Assembly (NCBI GenBank): GCA_964036295.1
Contig: OZ038468.1
Location: 5,452,501 to 5,516,500 of the forward strand
Direction of reading: 5' to 3'
From: Plumapathes pennacea
Taxonomy: Eukaryota; Cnidaria; Anthozoa; Antipatharia; Myriopathidae
DNA: 64,000 nt
Position 1 is the first letter of the stretch. Every line of letters begins with the position of its first letter. Position numbers and translations under genes: made by a program. The notes beneath the pieces are model-generated. The model saw only the letters and a list, made by a program, of their open reading frames with translations, searched no databases and was not told the origin of the DNA. This document shows positions 48,300 through 60,397 of this stretch, in pieces.

Positions 48300-51200
48300 G
48301 TAGTAATAATAATAATTCTGCTATTAGAGTGGTAAAGTGATGACGTCATAAAAATATTTTTTTCAGAAATAATGGACTTTGTGCAATTCTTCAAAATGGC
48401 CTATCTAAAAAAAGATCACACAGAAAAAACTGGCTTTTTAGTGCATTAAACAGCTGAGATATAGGCTTTTGAAGTTCAAATTGCTTCATACTAAACCCTC
48501 TTATTTGGTGTTGGTTCCTTTGATTTGGAACCAATGCTAAATAAGAGAGTTTAGTTAAGACTATCTCGAACTTTAAACTTCTCTATCTTCGCTTTCAGTA
48601 GGGCTGGCGATTTGAAATTTTGCACATGTTCTTTCAGCAGCTGTGTATATCGCATGATGTGGTTTTGAGGTTTGAATGGAAAAGTTTGCAAAATGATGAA
48701 GAACTACACTACACTTTACCATTCTATTGCTATATCATTGTTTTAGGGGGTCACCTGACAAAAGTTGCAGTGACTCGTGCATGTTGTTAGAAAGAAGTGA
48801 AACCAGAAAGTATTGTGTGAAAGTAGTGTCTTCCTTTTTTTTGGTTCATATTGAGAAACGATGTATATACTTACCTGCGTGGCATAGAACATCTGGTATG
48901 GCTTTTAGTGCATCACGGACATCACTATTACATAGATGTGCGATAGGCTCGTTAACATGTTGAATTAGGGGGAAGTTAGACACAGCGCGGTGCACAAAAA
49001 TTGCTTCTTGAAGAGAGCTAGAAGAGGAACCAACTTGGAGAGTCTGATCTAGTATTGTGAGAAAGTTACTGCTCTTGGGTCTTCTCCTGCGTGGCCTATC
49101 TTCGACTGGTCTTGCTGCTTCTCCGAGGTATTGACTAGTGTTGGATAAAAGGTTCCCAATGTTTCGTTGCTGTTGTATTCTCAGCCGCTGTCTTTGTTGC
49201 AGTGCCAATTTCAACTTCACTATGACCTTAATATAAGGGAGTTCACACAAAGTACATATTTTATGTTTATTAGGGTTTGCAACAGTTGACCAACATCTTG
49301 TTGTTTTATCCAGTTGAAAGCAGTTGGATATAGCTACAGCCAAAATAATGTGCCATACTGTTTTTTTTTATGAGGATAATGGTGAATTTTTGCACCGTCA
49401 GTATTGCACAATCATTAAGTTGTGATTCTGCCTCTACTGTGCTGTCAGCTGTGTGTTCAAAGTGTGTGCTTTTGTACATTTCATCCAACTTTGATTCAGC
49501 TCTTTCATATGCCATTAGTTTTGATCCAACTGGTTAATTATTGAGGGAGATATGTATATTTTGGGGGGTATACCTTAACACTTTTTTTAATACTTTAGTC
49601 AAGAATTTCTTTCTTTGTTCATTCCTTTGTGTGTGATAGAGCATTGCATAACAGTTACATACTTCACAGTTCTCATGGTTTCAAGGCACATCCTCCAGTA
49701 GATTTCTTGCCACTTCTGCTAGCTGAGTAGGGTCATCTGGAATAGAGAAGGGGATGACAGAAGAGCGGTGGAAGTAAGAGTTAAATTCACACTGTTCTAG
49801 ATATTTCAAATAGATGACTGCTTTGCCATATGGAGTCTGAGCCTCTTTCATGTAGTTTTGAAGGTAGAGGAGGCTTCTGTTCTCTTCAAAATTTGGTGCA
49901 ACTCTGTCATTTCCTCTCGAAGAGGGTCCTGCAATTGGATCTCTGGCCTGCCAAAAAGTCAGTAAAGTAACGCTGTGAGTCCATGTTACGGTGGAAGACT
50001 GTCTACAGTATAGGGTTTTTTTAGTGTGGGGGTAAGCTACGATGTAGCACACTTCAGTTTGAGAATAGCAAGATGAATCATGTTAGCAGTGATCTAATGT
50101 TTGAATTAACCCTTTCACTCCCAGGAGTGATCAATTTCGAATTTCTCCTTCAATTTCTCACCAAAGATATATATCTTGCAGAATCAAGAAGTTGGGTTTT
50201 GATAGCTTGCTATGATGACAGCTGATTGAAGTATTAATTCTCCATACATCTCTCACACATTTCCTTCTTAAATGGTTGGGAGAATCTGCACTTTGAACTT
50301 GGGATTGAAAGGGGTAACTTGCACACCAGCATTTACTGCTACATAATTAATCATGTGAAATGAAAGTGAGTGAAAAGGTTATAAAGATATTCCTTGACTA
50401 CATGGTATTAATTAAATATTACATTAAACAGTATTCCCAAACAGTTGTCTTGAGTTGGGTGTAACATTTGGTTTTGAGAACCCCCCCCCCCCCCTCACAC
50501 ACACACACACACACACACACCTGGGAAATTGCGACTGATTCCGACCCCCTTAAGAGGTTCAACTGATTCCTACAGGTCATTTTTGGAAAAAAGACTTTCC
50601 TGTGGGGCATTTAAAAAATATCAACTGAATCCTGCGTACCTGGGGGGAGGGGGTGGGGCTTCACCACGCAAATCTGATTTTTGCAAAGTTTTTGCCAGGG
50701 CTTTGAAAATTCCTTGCATAAACAAACTGTAGTTACTGTAGCTGGTCGCTAATAGCTATTAGCTGGTCATTAAAACTGGCAAACAGTTATAATTGGTTAT
50801 AATACTGCGTCCTATACGAGACGGTGAGTGACCTGATGATCGTCGATGCGAATTTTCTTGGCCACTCGTCGTGTTCTGCGCTTAACTGTACGCTTGCGAT
50901 TGTCGGGAAGTTCGTCATCGCCTACTCCCTCTTCTTCTCCTTCTGGTAATAATAATAATAATAATAATAATATTAATATTAATAATAATAATAATCATGA
51001 GTTAGCTTAAACCCCGACCCAACCCTACCCCCACCTCCTTTAAACTGACTCGTGCATTACTATAAGTGTCTGAAAGGGGTAACTTTTAGCTTTTAGAAAC
51101 TTATTTGGGACACTATACTGACCGTCGTCTTCTCCCTGTACTTGTTCTTCTTCTTGTTCTTCTTGGTGTTGTTCTTGCTCTGATCCACCTGTCGACGAAC

Positions 51201-51571
51201 ATTTATAGAATTCCTTTAAATTGACTCATGCATTTTTAAGTGTCTGATTGTCCGAACTATTTAGCTTTGAGAAACTTATTTGGGACACTATACTAACCGT
51301 CTTCTCCCTCTAGTTCTTCTTCTTGCTCTTCTTGGTCTTGATCTCGGTCTTCTTCTGATTCACCTGTGGACGAAAATTCATACTTACCTTGTGAAAAAAT
51401 CGCTTCGGTGTCTTCATCATCCTGCAAAAAAGTAACAACTTCCCTAATCTTTTCTTGGAACGCCGCAAATAACAATTTACTCTCGTCGCTGGCCATAAAG
51501 CGCCCTAAGGCGTTTGAATGCTGAACAATTTCAGTTATGAGACCTCTAGGAATTTTCACAAAAACCGCCAT
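46530..51571 (-). CDS. Multi-exon host gene with SET-like C-terminus
   Basis: First exon from ATG 51,571 (MAVFVKIPRG), then acidic exons (about 51,119-51,200 and 51,296-51,370), an NLS-rich exon (about 50,828-50,950, RKRTVKRRTRRVAKK), middle exons within about 49,681-50,060, 48,846-49,515 and 47,523-47,960, then 46,874-47,398 and 46,530-46,791. The last junction is good: GAGAG|GTACC to TAG|GACTGG keeps the frame. The last exon has TGNGLFTMKAIPSNTWVCSY, a YTLEF strand and GLGRLLND, the layout of a SET methyltransferase domain. Middle exon boundaries are uncertain. Probably a chromatin or transposon-derived regulator of the host. Confidence 0.55.
48000..48845. other. Intronic region with microsatellite and fold-back
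   Basis: Lies between exons of the SET-like gene. A (ATA)n/(AAT)n microsatellite occupies 48,264-48,316. An imperfect inverted repeat centred at about 48,522 (AACCCTCTTATTTGGTGTTGG and inverse) occupies about 48,494-48,552. No gene. Confidence 0.55.
50481..50521. repeat. C14 run followed by (CA)n microsatellite
   Basis: Fourteen C, a TCA step, then about 12 CA units, in an intron of the SET-like gene. Confidence 0.9.
51030..51370 (-). repeat. Tandem exon-plus-intron duplication in the SET-like gene
   Basis: About 180 bp containing an acidic exon and its flanks (TTATTTGGGACACTATACT and CTTCTCCCT...TTCTTCTTCTTG words) occurs twice, at about 51,030-51,200 and 51,215-51,370. Each copy keeps GT/AG-type borders and phase, so the Glu/Gln-rich exon was duplicated in place. 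Confidence 0.6.
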
Positions 51572-52330
51572 TTTTTTTGAAAATTCAGATCATCGACTCG
51601 TCCCCAGTCGCCTCTCTTATCTCCGCGAGGCAAAACCCCGTCCTGAAGTGGTCGTCCCTTAACACTGTAACTGAAAGGAGTGTACCAGCTGTCAAACAGT
51701 GGTAAATAAACGTCACATTAAAGTAGAAGTATCTAAGTTCCTAAAGCGTTCTATTGGGAACGTGCGTATAATACCTACTTAATTGCGACTTACGTTTACG
51801 CGATTTTGAAGAAAAATTTATGCGCCGCCCAAAAGCAGTATCGTTTTAAGGCATTTTAGTTTCTATTAGGAGATATCGGGCATATTTTGGTATTTGGTCT
51901 GCAGAAATAGGGTGAAGATTGTGGTACACAGATTGAGTCTGAAAAAGAGTAGAAAACCGCATATTTTTGTAGAAATCAATGTTGACAAATCGTACATTTT
52001 AGTTTGAAATAAAGCAAGGGTTTTGACAAGACTTCGACTCAAAATTATTAAGGGTTCAAGCACCCTCCCCCCTGACAACGACAACAAAATCAGTAATAGT
52101 AATCAACTTTATTAATGTGTCGATGAATCAGGTACAATCTTGATAAAAATCACTGCGACATCACTGAATTGTTTTCTTATCTGAAAAAAATGTCGAACCT
52201 CGAATGGCAGATCTCCTTTCGTAAAAAGCACTCGATATATATAAAAACATAATATTTACATTTTTTTTTGGAAAAAACGGTAGTAATAGCACATGAGGGA
52301 CAGTAACCTCAAACAGACGCGCCAACTTAA
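51572..52330. other. Upstream flank of the SET-like gene
   Basis: No gene supported. Just upstream of 51,571 is likely promoter sequence (GC-richer, 51,590-51,660). Further out the sequence is AT-rich and unremarkable. Confidence 0.3.
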
Positions 52331-52334
52331 GCCT

Positions 52335-52500
52335 GGTCCTCACTAGCACATAAGCATAAGCATAAGAATAAGAGAGCGACAGTGGCGACATAAGCATAAG
52401 CATAAGCATAAGCATAAGGAACGAACATGTTTGATCCTTATGCTTATGTCGCCACTGTCGCTCTCTTATTCTTATGCTTATGCGCTAGTGAGTACAAGGC
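52335..52500. mobile_element. Fold-back (hairpin) element with CATAAG repeats
   Basis: Left arm 52,330-52,420 and right arm 52,430-52,503 are inverse copies (CTCACTAGC...CATAAGCATAAG... GAGAGCGACAGTGGCGACAT). The loop around 52,425 is short. Both arms contain tandem CATAAG hexamers of different number. Resembles a MITE; no coding capacity. Confidence 0.65.
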
Positions 52501-52503
52501 TTT

Positions 52504-53036
52504 AGACGTCAACCCAGTATCCAGGTGCCAGTTGCAAAATCAGCAATCATTTGTGAGTGGGTTAATATTCAGTTGCTGGTTATATGAGAATGAGAAAGTC
52601 GCTATTCGGAAAAATGGAATGTTCTATTTTTTATAGTCAGTGCCAAAAACAAAAGAACTTGTACCACCTTATCCAAACCCCCTCCCGCACAACCGAACAC
52701 ACGCGCGCAAAACTTCGTTGTGTCCAGGTCTGAGCAGAAATAACTTAAAAATAATAGTAAATTTTTTTAATGCGTCAATAAATCAGCTACAATTTTGAAT
52801 AAAATCACTGCGACATCACTGAATTGTTTCTCTAAAAGAAATAAGGAACACTGAATAGCAGACCTTCTGTAAACAGCACCTGCGATAAAAAAAAAGACAT
52901 TCACATTAATTGCGAAAAATTATCAACGTTTTCTACAAACCTCTGCAAAGCTTGGTAATTTAATAATGACGAAACCGTTTAGGTTTTTTGTTTTTGTTTC
53001 TTTTTTTTTTGTAACCCCGCTGCAAATAAAGCGCTT
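52504..53036. other. AT-rich non-coding tract
   Basis: The segment at about 52,750-52,880 (AATAAATCAGCTACAATTTTGA and following) resembles 52,110-52,230, an old duplication. Nothing coding seen. Confidence 0.4.
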
Positions 53037-53039
53037 GAT

Positions 53040-53640
53040 GGACACTGATTACTTGCGCATCCAGCCTGTACAGGTCTACAAGTCATCCTAGATTATTATA
53101 AACGAGAGATCGTTTAAAATTCAGAATTAACAGAAGATATTCGTGGACACTGATTACTTGTGCATGAAACCTCTAAAGGTCTAAAGGTCATCATAGCTTA
53201 CTAAAGAATGTCTGGCGAACCCGGCTATGAAAAGATCGTTTAAAATTCAGAATTAACAGAAGATATTCGTGGACACTGATTACTTGTGCATGAAACCTCT
53301 ACAGGTCTAAAAGTCATCATGGCTTACTAAAGAATGTCTGGCGAACCCGGCTATGAAGAGATCGTTTAAAATTCAGAATTAACAGAAGATATTCGTGGAC
53401 ACTGATTACTTGTGCATGAAACCTCTAAAGGTCTAAAGGTCATCATAGCTTACTAAAGAATGTCTGGCGAACCCGGCTATGAAAAGATCGTTTAAAATTC
53501 AGAATTAACAGAAGATATTCGTGGACACTGATTACTTGTGCATGAATCCTCTACAGGTCTAAAGGTCATCATAGCTTACTAAAGAATGTCTGGCGAACCC
53601 GGCTATGACAAGATCATTTAAAATTCAGAATTAACAAAAG
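53040..53640 (+). repeat. Satellite, 126-bp period, about 4.5 copies
   Basis: AGATCGTTTAAAATTCAG starts at 53,107, 53,233, 53,359, 53,485 and (diverged) 53,611, an exact 126-bp spacing. Each unit includes GGACACTGATTACTTG and GTCTGGCGAACCCGGCTATG. Confidence 0.9.
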
Positions 53641-53642
53641 AT

Positions 53643-53665
53643 ATTCCTGGCTCAGAATACGGATG

Positions 53666-53748
<83 letters not shown>

Positions 53749-54465
53749 ACATGAGTGCTAGACGTGTACTTATGTTCTGAGTACATTGCGCCGAGTTAGC
53801 CTGTACAGGTCTAACAAGTTAGGGTTATTATAGGGTGCCTGGCGAAGCCGGCTAAGGGGTTCTAAGAGAGAAGCGTTCTAAGGGTTCTGAGGAGATGCAT
53901 GGATGTGCTGCTCGACAGGCCGGCCGGCCGGCCGACCGCTTTCGTACGTACGTATGTACCTACCTAGCAACATGACTGCAGGGCTGTGAGCTACTCAGGT
54001 CACATCAGAGACAGCATTTTCTGGGCCACGCACAGAGCACTTAACGGCAGAGACAGGTTGCCTGCATGTGTGTGACGCAATTTGGGACATAATAATAATA
54101 AGAATAATAATATGTTAATATGGGCCGTTAATAGCGGCGAGAAAACCTTTTCCTGCCATTCCTGGCTCAGAATACGGATGTTAATATATATACATATATA
54201 TACATGAGTGCTAGACGTGTACTTATGTTCTGAGTACATTGCGCCGAGTTAGCCTGTACAGGTCTAACAAGTTAGGGTTATTATAGGGTGCCTGGCGAAG
54301 CCGGCTAAGGGGTTCTAAGAGAGAAGCGTTCCAAGGGTTCTGAGGAGATGCATGGATGTGCTGCTCGACAGGTCGGCCGGCCGATCGCTTTCGTACGTAC
54401 GTACGTACCTACCTAGCAACATGACTGCAGGGCTGTGAGCTACTCAGGTCACATCAGAGACAGCA
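53643..54465 (+). repeat. Direct duplication of about 310-370 bp
   Basis: ATTCCTGGCTCAGAATACGG ... CATCAGAGACAGCA occurs at 53,643-54,013 and 54,158-54,465. Both contain the GGCCGGCCGGCC and CGTACGTACGTA short tandem stretches with different repeat numbers. The end of each also resembles the satellite unit (TGGCGAAGCCGGCTA). Confidence 0.85.
53668..53744. repeat. (AT)n microsatellite, about 38 units
   Basis: Uninterrupted AT dinucleotides, followed by a GTATACATGAGTGC sequence. A shortened version stands at about 54,183-54,205 in the following duplicate. Confidence 0.95.
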
Positions 54466-55000
54466 ACTCCTTCGAAAGAACAACTATTGCATTGTTCCAA
54501 ATTATGGAACCATTTTCAATCAGCATTGGGGTGTTCTGCAAGCGGGATTTGGTAAGTACTGACCACTAAGCTACACTGTGGCAGAAACAAGCCCTGATGT
54601 CTGTCACATGAGATAGCAATCACCTTACCTGGGCTTACTAGGGCATTAGCGCACACAATGGGAGAGGCAGTCCTGGTCAATGTCTCGAGTCTTCTGCGCC
54701 GATGACATAAGGAGAACAGCCTGGAGCGAGTTTGACAGACAGAGAAACGAGTGAAGTCAAATCATTTAACCTCCTTAACGAGGGACAGGGACTTCTTACA
54801 GACAAACGCTCACCATTTTTTAATATTCCTGCTAGAAGGACTCCAGCATCAGTGTTCATTAAGGTAGAGCCATTATTCCTGATGTGCTGCAAATAAGCAA
54901 AGAAGAGAAATGACTGTAAATCCTGAACTGTGTTCTTTGGCATTCAGCTTTGTGGTGAAAGGAACCCTGTCACCAAAAACAGCTGAAATTGATCATGTAA
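54466..55000. other. Unassigned tract, possible host exon
   Basis: The minus strand is open from 54,943 to 54,677 (MPKNTVQDLQSFLFFAYLQH, NTDAGVLLAGILKNGE), which may be an exon with unclear borders. Support is weak. Confidence 0.25.
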
Positions 55001-55009
55001 CAGCTGTAT

Positions 55010-56300
55010 TCAAAATTCGATTTTGAAACGACTCATCATCATCATATTCTTTACTTCATCACAGTGTCTCATCATCATATGTAATTAAGAAACTTACAGA
55101 TGCTCTTCTGGAGAGCCGTGAAATATGATAATATAACAATATAAAATATATTACAAAATACTTAAAATCTATATAATTAACTTAGTAATTGCCTAATTAT
55201 TTAAAATCTATGGCTAGTATGCTAAAAATACCTATAATATTTACAGCCTACAAATAAAAGTTTATTAATCTATAACGTATACCTGGTTAATAAACTGCGC
55301 AATACCAGAAGTATTGCATTGGTCTTTAGATAGACTGTTCCATAGTATAGCCCCTCTGCATGAAAAGCATTTTTTTAAGGCTTCAGTATCAGGTCTTGGT
55401 ATAAAAAGACTATCACCAGATCGGCGCAGGCCATATGCAGGTATATCACTAGTTTTAGTAAATAGTTGAGAAATATATTGTGGAACCTGGTTATTCATGG
55501 TTTTAAACATAATGGTAGCTAGTTGCTGGCGGCATCTTTCTGCCAGGTCTTTCCAGCCTAGGTTGTTGAAAATATCTTTCGATCTGGTGTCATAAATTGA
55601 GTGAGTAATGATTCTGGCTGCCCTATTTTGGAGTTTCTGGGCCTTTTGGGATAAACATTTGCCCATTGAGCCCCATACAGAACTACAATAGTCTAGGTAG
55701 GGAGCAATTAAAGAATTGTAAATAGTGATTAGTGTATTTCTCGGTACAAATAGCCGGAGTCTTCTCCAAACACCTAAACCTTTTGCAACTCTTTTAGAGA
55801 TAATATTGATGTGAGATTCCCATGTGATTAACCCATCAATATATACGCCTAGACATTTGTAGGTTTTGACCCTTTCTATTTGGCAACCATTTATGCTGAT
55901 ATCCGGATTTTCTGGGATCAGACCAAGCCTCTGGTGTTTACCCAAAAACATACACTTAGTTTTCGTGATATTCAGACTAAGTCTATTCGGACTGAGCCAA
56001 GCATGTACATTTTTAAGGTCGTTATTGATAGTGTGGGATAACTCATCCAGGCTGTTAGAGGCATATGTGAGACTTGTGTCATCCGTGTACATACGAACAT
56101 TTGATTCTAGATTAGAGTTTGGTAAGTCATTGATGTACAGGAGGAAAGGCAAGGGGCCCAGTATGGACCCCTGTGGGATGCCGCATGTGACTACATTAGA
56201 ATCAGAAAGAACGCCATTTACCATGGTTCTTTGTGATCGCTGCGACAGTTATCCTGAGAACCATGATAGAGTTTTGGGCTGCACGCCATAAAGCTTCATT
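55010..56300 (-). mobile_element. 5'-truncated LINE, reverse transcriptase remnant
   Basis: The open frame 56,224-55,265 (319 codons) holds the C-terminal part of a non-LTR reverse transcriptase: GIPQGSILGPLPFLLYINDLP, YTDDTSL at the catalytic site (usual form YADD), LSLNITKTKCM, LGVYIDG and the SVWGS...NRAARII thumb region. The frame breaks upstream of 56,250 and the 5' part is absent. The 3' end is near 55,030 with CATCATCAT-type repeats. A different lineage from the LINE in the Polinton. Confidence 0.85.
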
Positions 56301-57497
56301 TTTGAACAACAAAAGTTGATTAAACACGTAAAAAGCATTTTAAAATATCGTACCTTTAAGCTTCGAATAGTTCTTTAGTCTCCAGTAAATAGCGACACTG
56401 TGAGAACGTATGATAAGCTGACAATAACATTGCGACCATCTCTTTTTAGCTTAGTAACCGGGCCCGTTTTGAACAACGATCTGTCCCCGTGGGGGTGGGG
56501 GATTAAACCAATTTCGCTCCCTGTTCCAGTCCCCACCTCGGGACACAAGGGGGACTGGAAACAAGTGTCGGAAAAAAATGGCGACTGGAAAAGGTACAAA
56601 TCCACTGAATGACATTTTGACCTCATTTGCAACGTATCTTCCAGACATATTGAGGTACGTGGGCCAAGTAGACTCAATGTTATAGTGGAGGAAATTTGTG
56701 ACAAGGATAAAATATTGGTGAGTTGTTCCTACATGGGTTTTCGCGAAACACGTGGATAAAAGAATAACTAGAAATACGATATTCGCAGAAGCCCCACGCC
56801 CTAATCGATTACATATGACACTGCTGGGTAGAGCTCTCATGTATGGAATACATAGGAATACATGGGAATACACGGGAATACATAGGAATACATATCCTAG
56901 AAATACGATATTCGCAGAGGTCCCACGCCCAAGTAATCGATTATGTATGACACTGCTTAGAGTTCTCATGTACTGTATGCTTTCACTACACATCTCAATA
57001 TTATATAATGTAATTAAAGGCGGATGACAATATATTAGCATTTACATGATATTGGCATGTGTCCCATTCCGGAGAGTACTCATCATAATTTTGGGTGGGG
57101 TGTGCCGCCTGGACCTGAAAACCCCTTACCCTATTTCAAACCAAAATATCTGACTTACTATACCCATTTTAGACCTGACTCCATAAATATATACCCTATT
57201 TCAGACCTGACTCCAAAATGTAATACCATATTTCAGACCTATTTTAGAGATTTATTTCTTTTGCATCAATTTCCGCCCTGTGTTTTTTCCATTTGCTGTG
57301 CATTGTCCGCTGCGACACATTTCTATTAAAATCATACCCTATCACAGGCCAAAAAGGCAAAATCTATACCCTATTTCAGACTACAAATGTTTGAAAACGA
57401 TACCCTTTGGGGCGGCACATACCTATATGGCATATTACTCCCCCCTCCCCTCCCCCCCACTGCTGTTTGAAGAGTACAGTAATTTTAGTATATAATA
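56301..57497. other. Non-coding tract with short internal repeats
   Basis: No supported gene. GGAATACA(T/C) units repeat at about 56,845-56,890, and two related segments (AGAAATACGATATTCGCAGA) stand at about 56,770 and 56,901. CCCTATTTCAGACCT-type units recur irregularly at about 57,125-57,390. Confidence 0.5.
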
Positions 57498-58140
57498 TGT
57501 AGGGTGGTCTTAAAAGAAGGAAGTTTTATGATATTATTCATCATGCCATGTCCATTTCACAGTAATTTATTCTGTCTCATAAGAAAGTATACATAGTCAG
57601 TCTTTGCACTACATTCATTGGTGAAAGGCTGTATATTACATACTTCTCAAGTACCTGTAGGTTACATTATACTTCTCAGAAGCAAATTGATGCATGTGTT
57701 GCCCAGTACATGTACAAACACACAAAATCCCATGCCAGAGAAATATAGCCCTAACCCTATACTCTCCTGTGAGTGAAAATGGAAAAATGAATTATAAATA
57801 TTCAATAATTTTACAGAATATTAGACAAATCAGAGTCAGGTTTGCACATTATCCACAACTGTAAGATGCTGTGAGACATGAGAAGAGCATCAGTTTAGTA
57901 CTGTATTGAAATTCTTATCTTAAAAAAGGCTCATTTCCCATGTCATGTGGGTATAAACTACCTCTTCCTAATCACAGAAAGATACTTTTTCCAGTTGGAC
58001 CTAGTGAACTTCATGTTTGTCTTGATATTTAGGGACCTATGAAAAACAAAACAAGGATCAAAGTCTATAATTTAAAAAGTGTGTTCTGTGGCTTGAGATA
58101 CTATGTGTTGGCGGCGTAACAGTTTAGACAATATCTCACC
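57498..58140 (+). repeat. Dispersed direct repeat, copy 1
   Basis: GTAGGGTGGTCTT... with GCCATGTCCATTTCACAGTAA and AAATCCCATGCCAG. It is repeated at 60,398-61,110 with small indels. No coding potential seen. Confidence 0.75.
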
Positions 58141-59394
58141 AGATGTCATGCAGGTGCATGGAAAAAAACTTGTTCAAAAGAAAACTTATTAAACTATATC
58201 ACTATTTCTATCTAGGAAAAGAAAGAAATTAATGCTAGTAAAGAGCTGGCTGAAGTGAAATGAAACTGTGGTAAATGCAAATGACTTGTTTGGCTTATAA
58301 TTATGTATCTTTGCAAATGGATTTTTGACTTTCAGTCTACTGAAGGCATTGACTTGTCAGGGCATTATCTAATTGAACTTGTTTAGATCATGGCAATTTT
58401 TTCTGCCCACACCAGCTACTAACACAGTAAATCTCCTCTGAACATTACTTTATACACAGTAATATATAAAGTACAGCTAAACTGCTAATTCAAAAATGCA
58501 AAAGGAAATGCAGCAATAAATTACATTCTTTTCCTGGTGCCAAATTGACAAAATAATCATTCATAACAATTTCTAGTTTACTAAACATAATTTCTGTTTA
58601 TTTATATATACATTTTATATTAGTATATGTACTATGATTTATAGAAAAGGGAAGGGGGGCTTAGTAAGACAAAGAAGTAAACACAAACAAAGACTGTATG
58701 GAAAGTAGTGGCCGGGTTTTGGAAAGTTTAGCCCAACATAAAAAATACAGTTCAAATAACATTTGACTTATAGTACTTATACAGTGTTATACAGTACATC
58801 ATAAAAACAGCTGAGCAGTTAAAAAAAACTGCCTACTTAAACCAGAACTCACAAGTTTTTGCACTGTATAATTTCACAGAGGACAAATATTTTGATCTGT
58901 TTTTCTGATAAACTGAAATCATGGTTTCTAGTGCTGCAATTTTAATAAACACAGTTCTCTCTAATCAAATGCACAGAAACGCCAACTTCTCCTGTTTGAG
59001 TGATATATATGTTGTGATTTTGTCTATAAAGCAAGTTATTTTTTAAGTGGCAAATTATTACCTCTGCACTGTATGACACTGGAAGTTAATTTAACTATCA
59101 AGACTCAAACGGTCAAAACAGTTTTCTGTCGTGAAAATTTATAGCATCACAACAACAAAGCTTTATCTCGGCCACAAAATGTCCGATAAGCTCGAAGCAA
59201 TGCATAACGGACGAGTTGAGTGAAGAAAGTAAATAGATGTTTTTACCACAACACACTAGTTTCTCGCTCCCTGATTGGTCGCTTTACCGTGGTAAATAAG
59301 AGTCCAGACAACGATGCTGACGCCAGCATGTCACGTTTTGCAGCGAAATACAACGAAAGTTTCCTGTATATTTCTAAATGTTGTGGTAAAAAAC
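58141..59394. other. AT-rich non-coding tract
   Basis: No gene. Parts (GATTTTTGACTTTCAGTCTAC, GCTACTAACACAGTAAATCT) resemble 62,750-62,960, which extends the duplication of copy 1. Confidence 0.45.
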
Positions 59395-59575
59395 AAATTT
59401 CCACTGGTTTGCCGTGGTGTGGACTCTTATTTACCACGATTTACGTCATCCCATGGTCAAAATTAGTTGCGGACTCATTCGGCGAAGCGCCTCGTGAGTC
59501 CACAACATTTTGACCATGTGATGACGTAAATCGTGGTAAATAAGAGTCCACATCACGGCAAACCAGTGGAAATTT
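59395..59575. mobile_element. Fold-back element of 181 bp
   Basis: AAATTTCCACTGGTTTGCCG at the left end matches the inverse of the right end. Arms of about 85 bp pair almost fully around a short centre near 59,485. An extra GTGGTAAATAAGAGTCCA copy lies outside at about 59,289. No coding capacity. Confidence 0.75.
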
Positions 59576-59621
59576 ATTAAGTATTACCTGCCCCTTGGAG
59601 CTATCGGCTTGCCTTCAAGCA

Positions 59622-60112
59622 CTATTTTAGCTTATTTTCTGTCCTCCTGCTGTTCGTGCAGAGCCGGGTTGTCAGGGTTAGCCCATCCACGGCTATGCAG
59701 ATATTGTTGCCTCTGGAAGTTGCCTCATTTTGAGCCTGAAGCCTGCGTGCCTCTTGTGCAATTGTTTCATTGTGGTGTCGGGAAGCAGCTCGTTGTCGAG
59801 CGGCTTTCACGCGCTGTTCTTTTGCCTGAGTTGTTTCTTGGGCCAGCTTCTGCCTATGATGCTCCCGATCAGCTGCTCTCTTTCCTGCGTTGTCTCCTGA
59901 GCTCGTTTCTGCTGATAATGCTCTCGGTCATACCGTTGCTTCGCTTTTTTGGCAGCGACAGCACTGTCTGTTTGCCGTCTGTGCTCGAGACGGATACACC
60001 ACTCCTGCCTTGTCTTACGAATTCGTCTTAGTCTCGCTTGTTCTCTTCGTTTTTGAAGACAAACTTGTTTCTCCTCTTGAGAGTGTTCGGTTTGATTCTT
60101 CGCTTGAATCAT
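59622..60112 (-). pseudogene. Arg/Gln/Glu-rich ORF fragments (mobile-element type)
   Basis: Two leftward open blocks (60,112-59,807, then 59,810-59,622) with repeated (K/R)RxxxRxRR..E..Q(E/Q)xR patterns (CLQKRREQARLRRIRKTR, EHYQQKRAQETTQ). A related ORF in the other orientation is at 61,406. Such regions often precede helicase ORFs of Helitron-like elements in invertebrates; no helicase is present here, so this is a tentative reading. Confidence 0.35.
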
Positions 60113-60397
60113 ACTTGCCTCCTATACAGTGTCCATTGCTTTGCAGTGGACCAGCAGAACACCACGTGATCAACCCAGCAGACACCGCGGTGCGGGAAGG
60201 TCACCCGTGAACGAAAAACATTAAAACACGAGATTCGAGGTTGCGAGAGGAAAGAGCCTGGGAACGAGGTTAGAGTGTTCTACCCAGCAAACCCTGCGCG
60301 TGATTCTGTTCCGAGTTTCTACCCAGCAGACCCAGCAGACATTAAAAAACGACATGGTGTTCAGATTAGTACCCACGCAGGGTGTGGGAATTATATG

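Noticed and set aside
48264-48316. Trinucleotide array considered as a CRISPR-like or regulatory repeat
   Set aside because: A simple ATA/AAT microsatellite without spacers.
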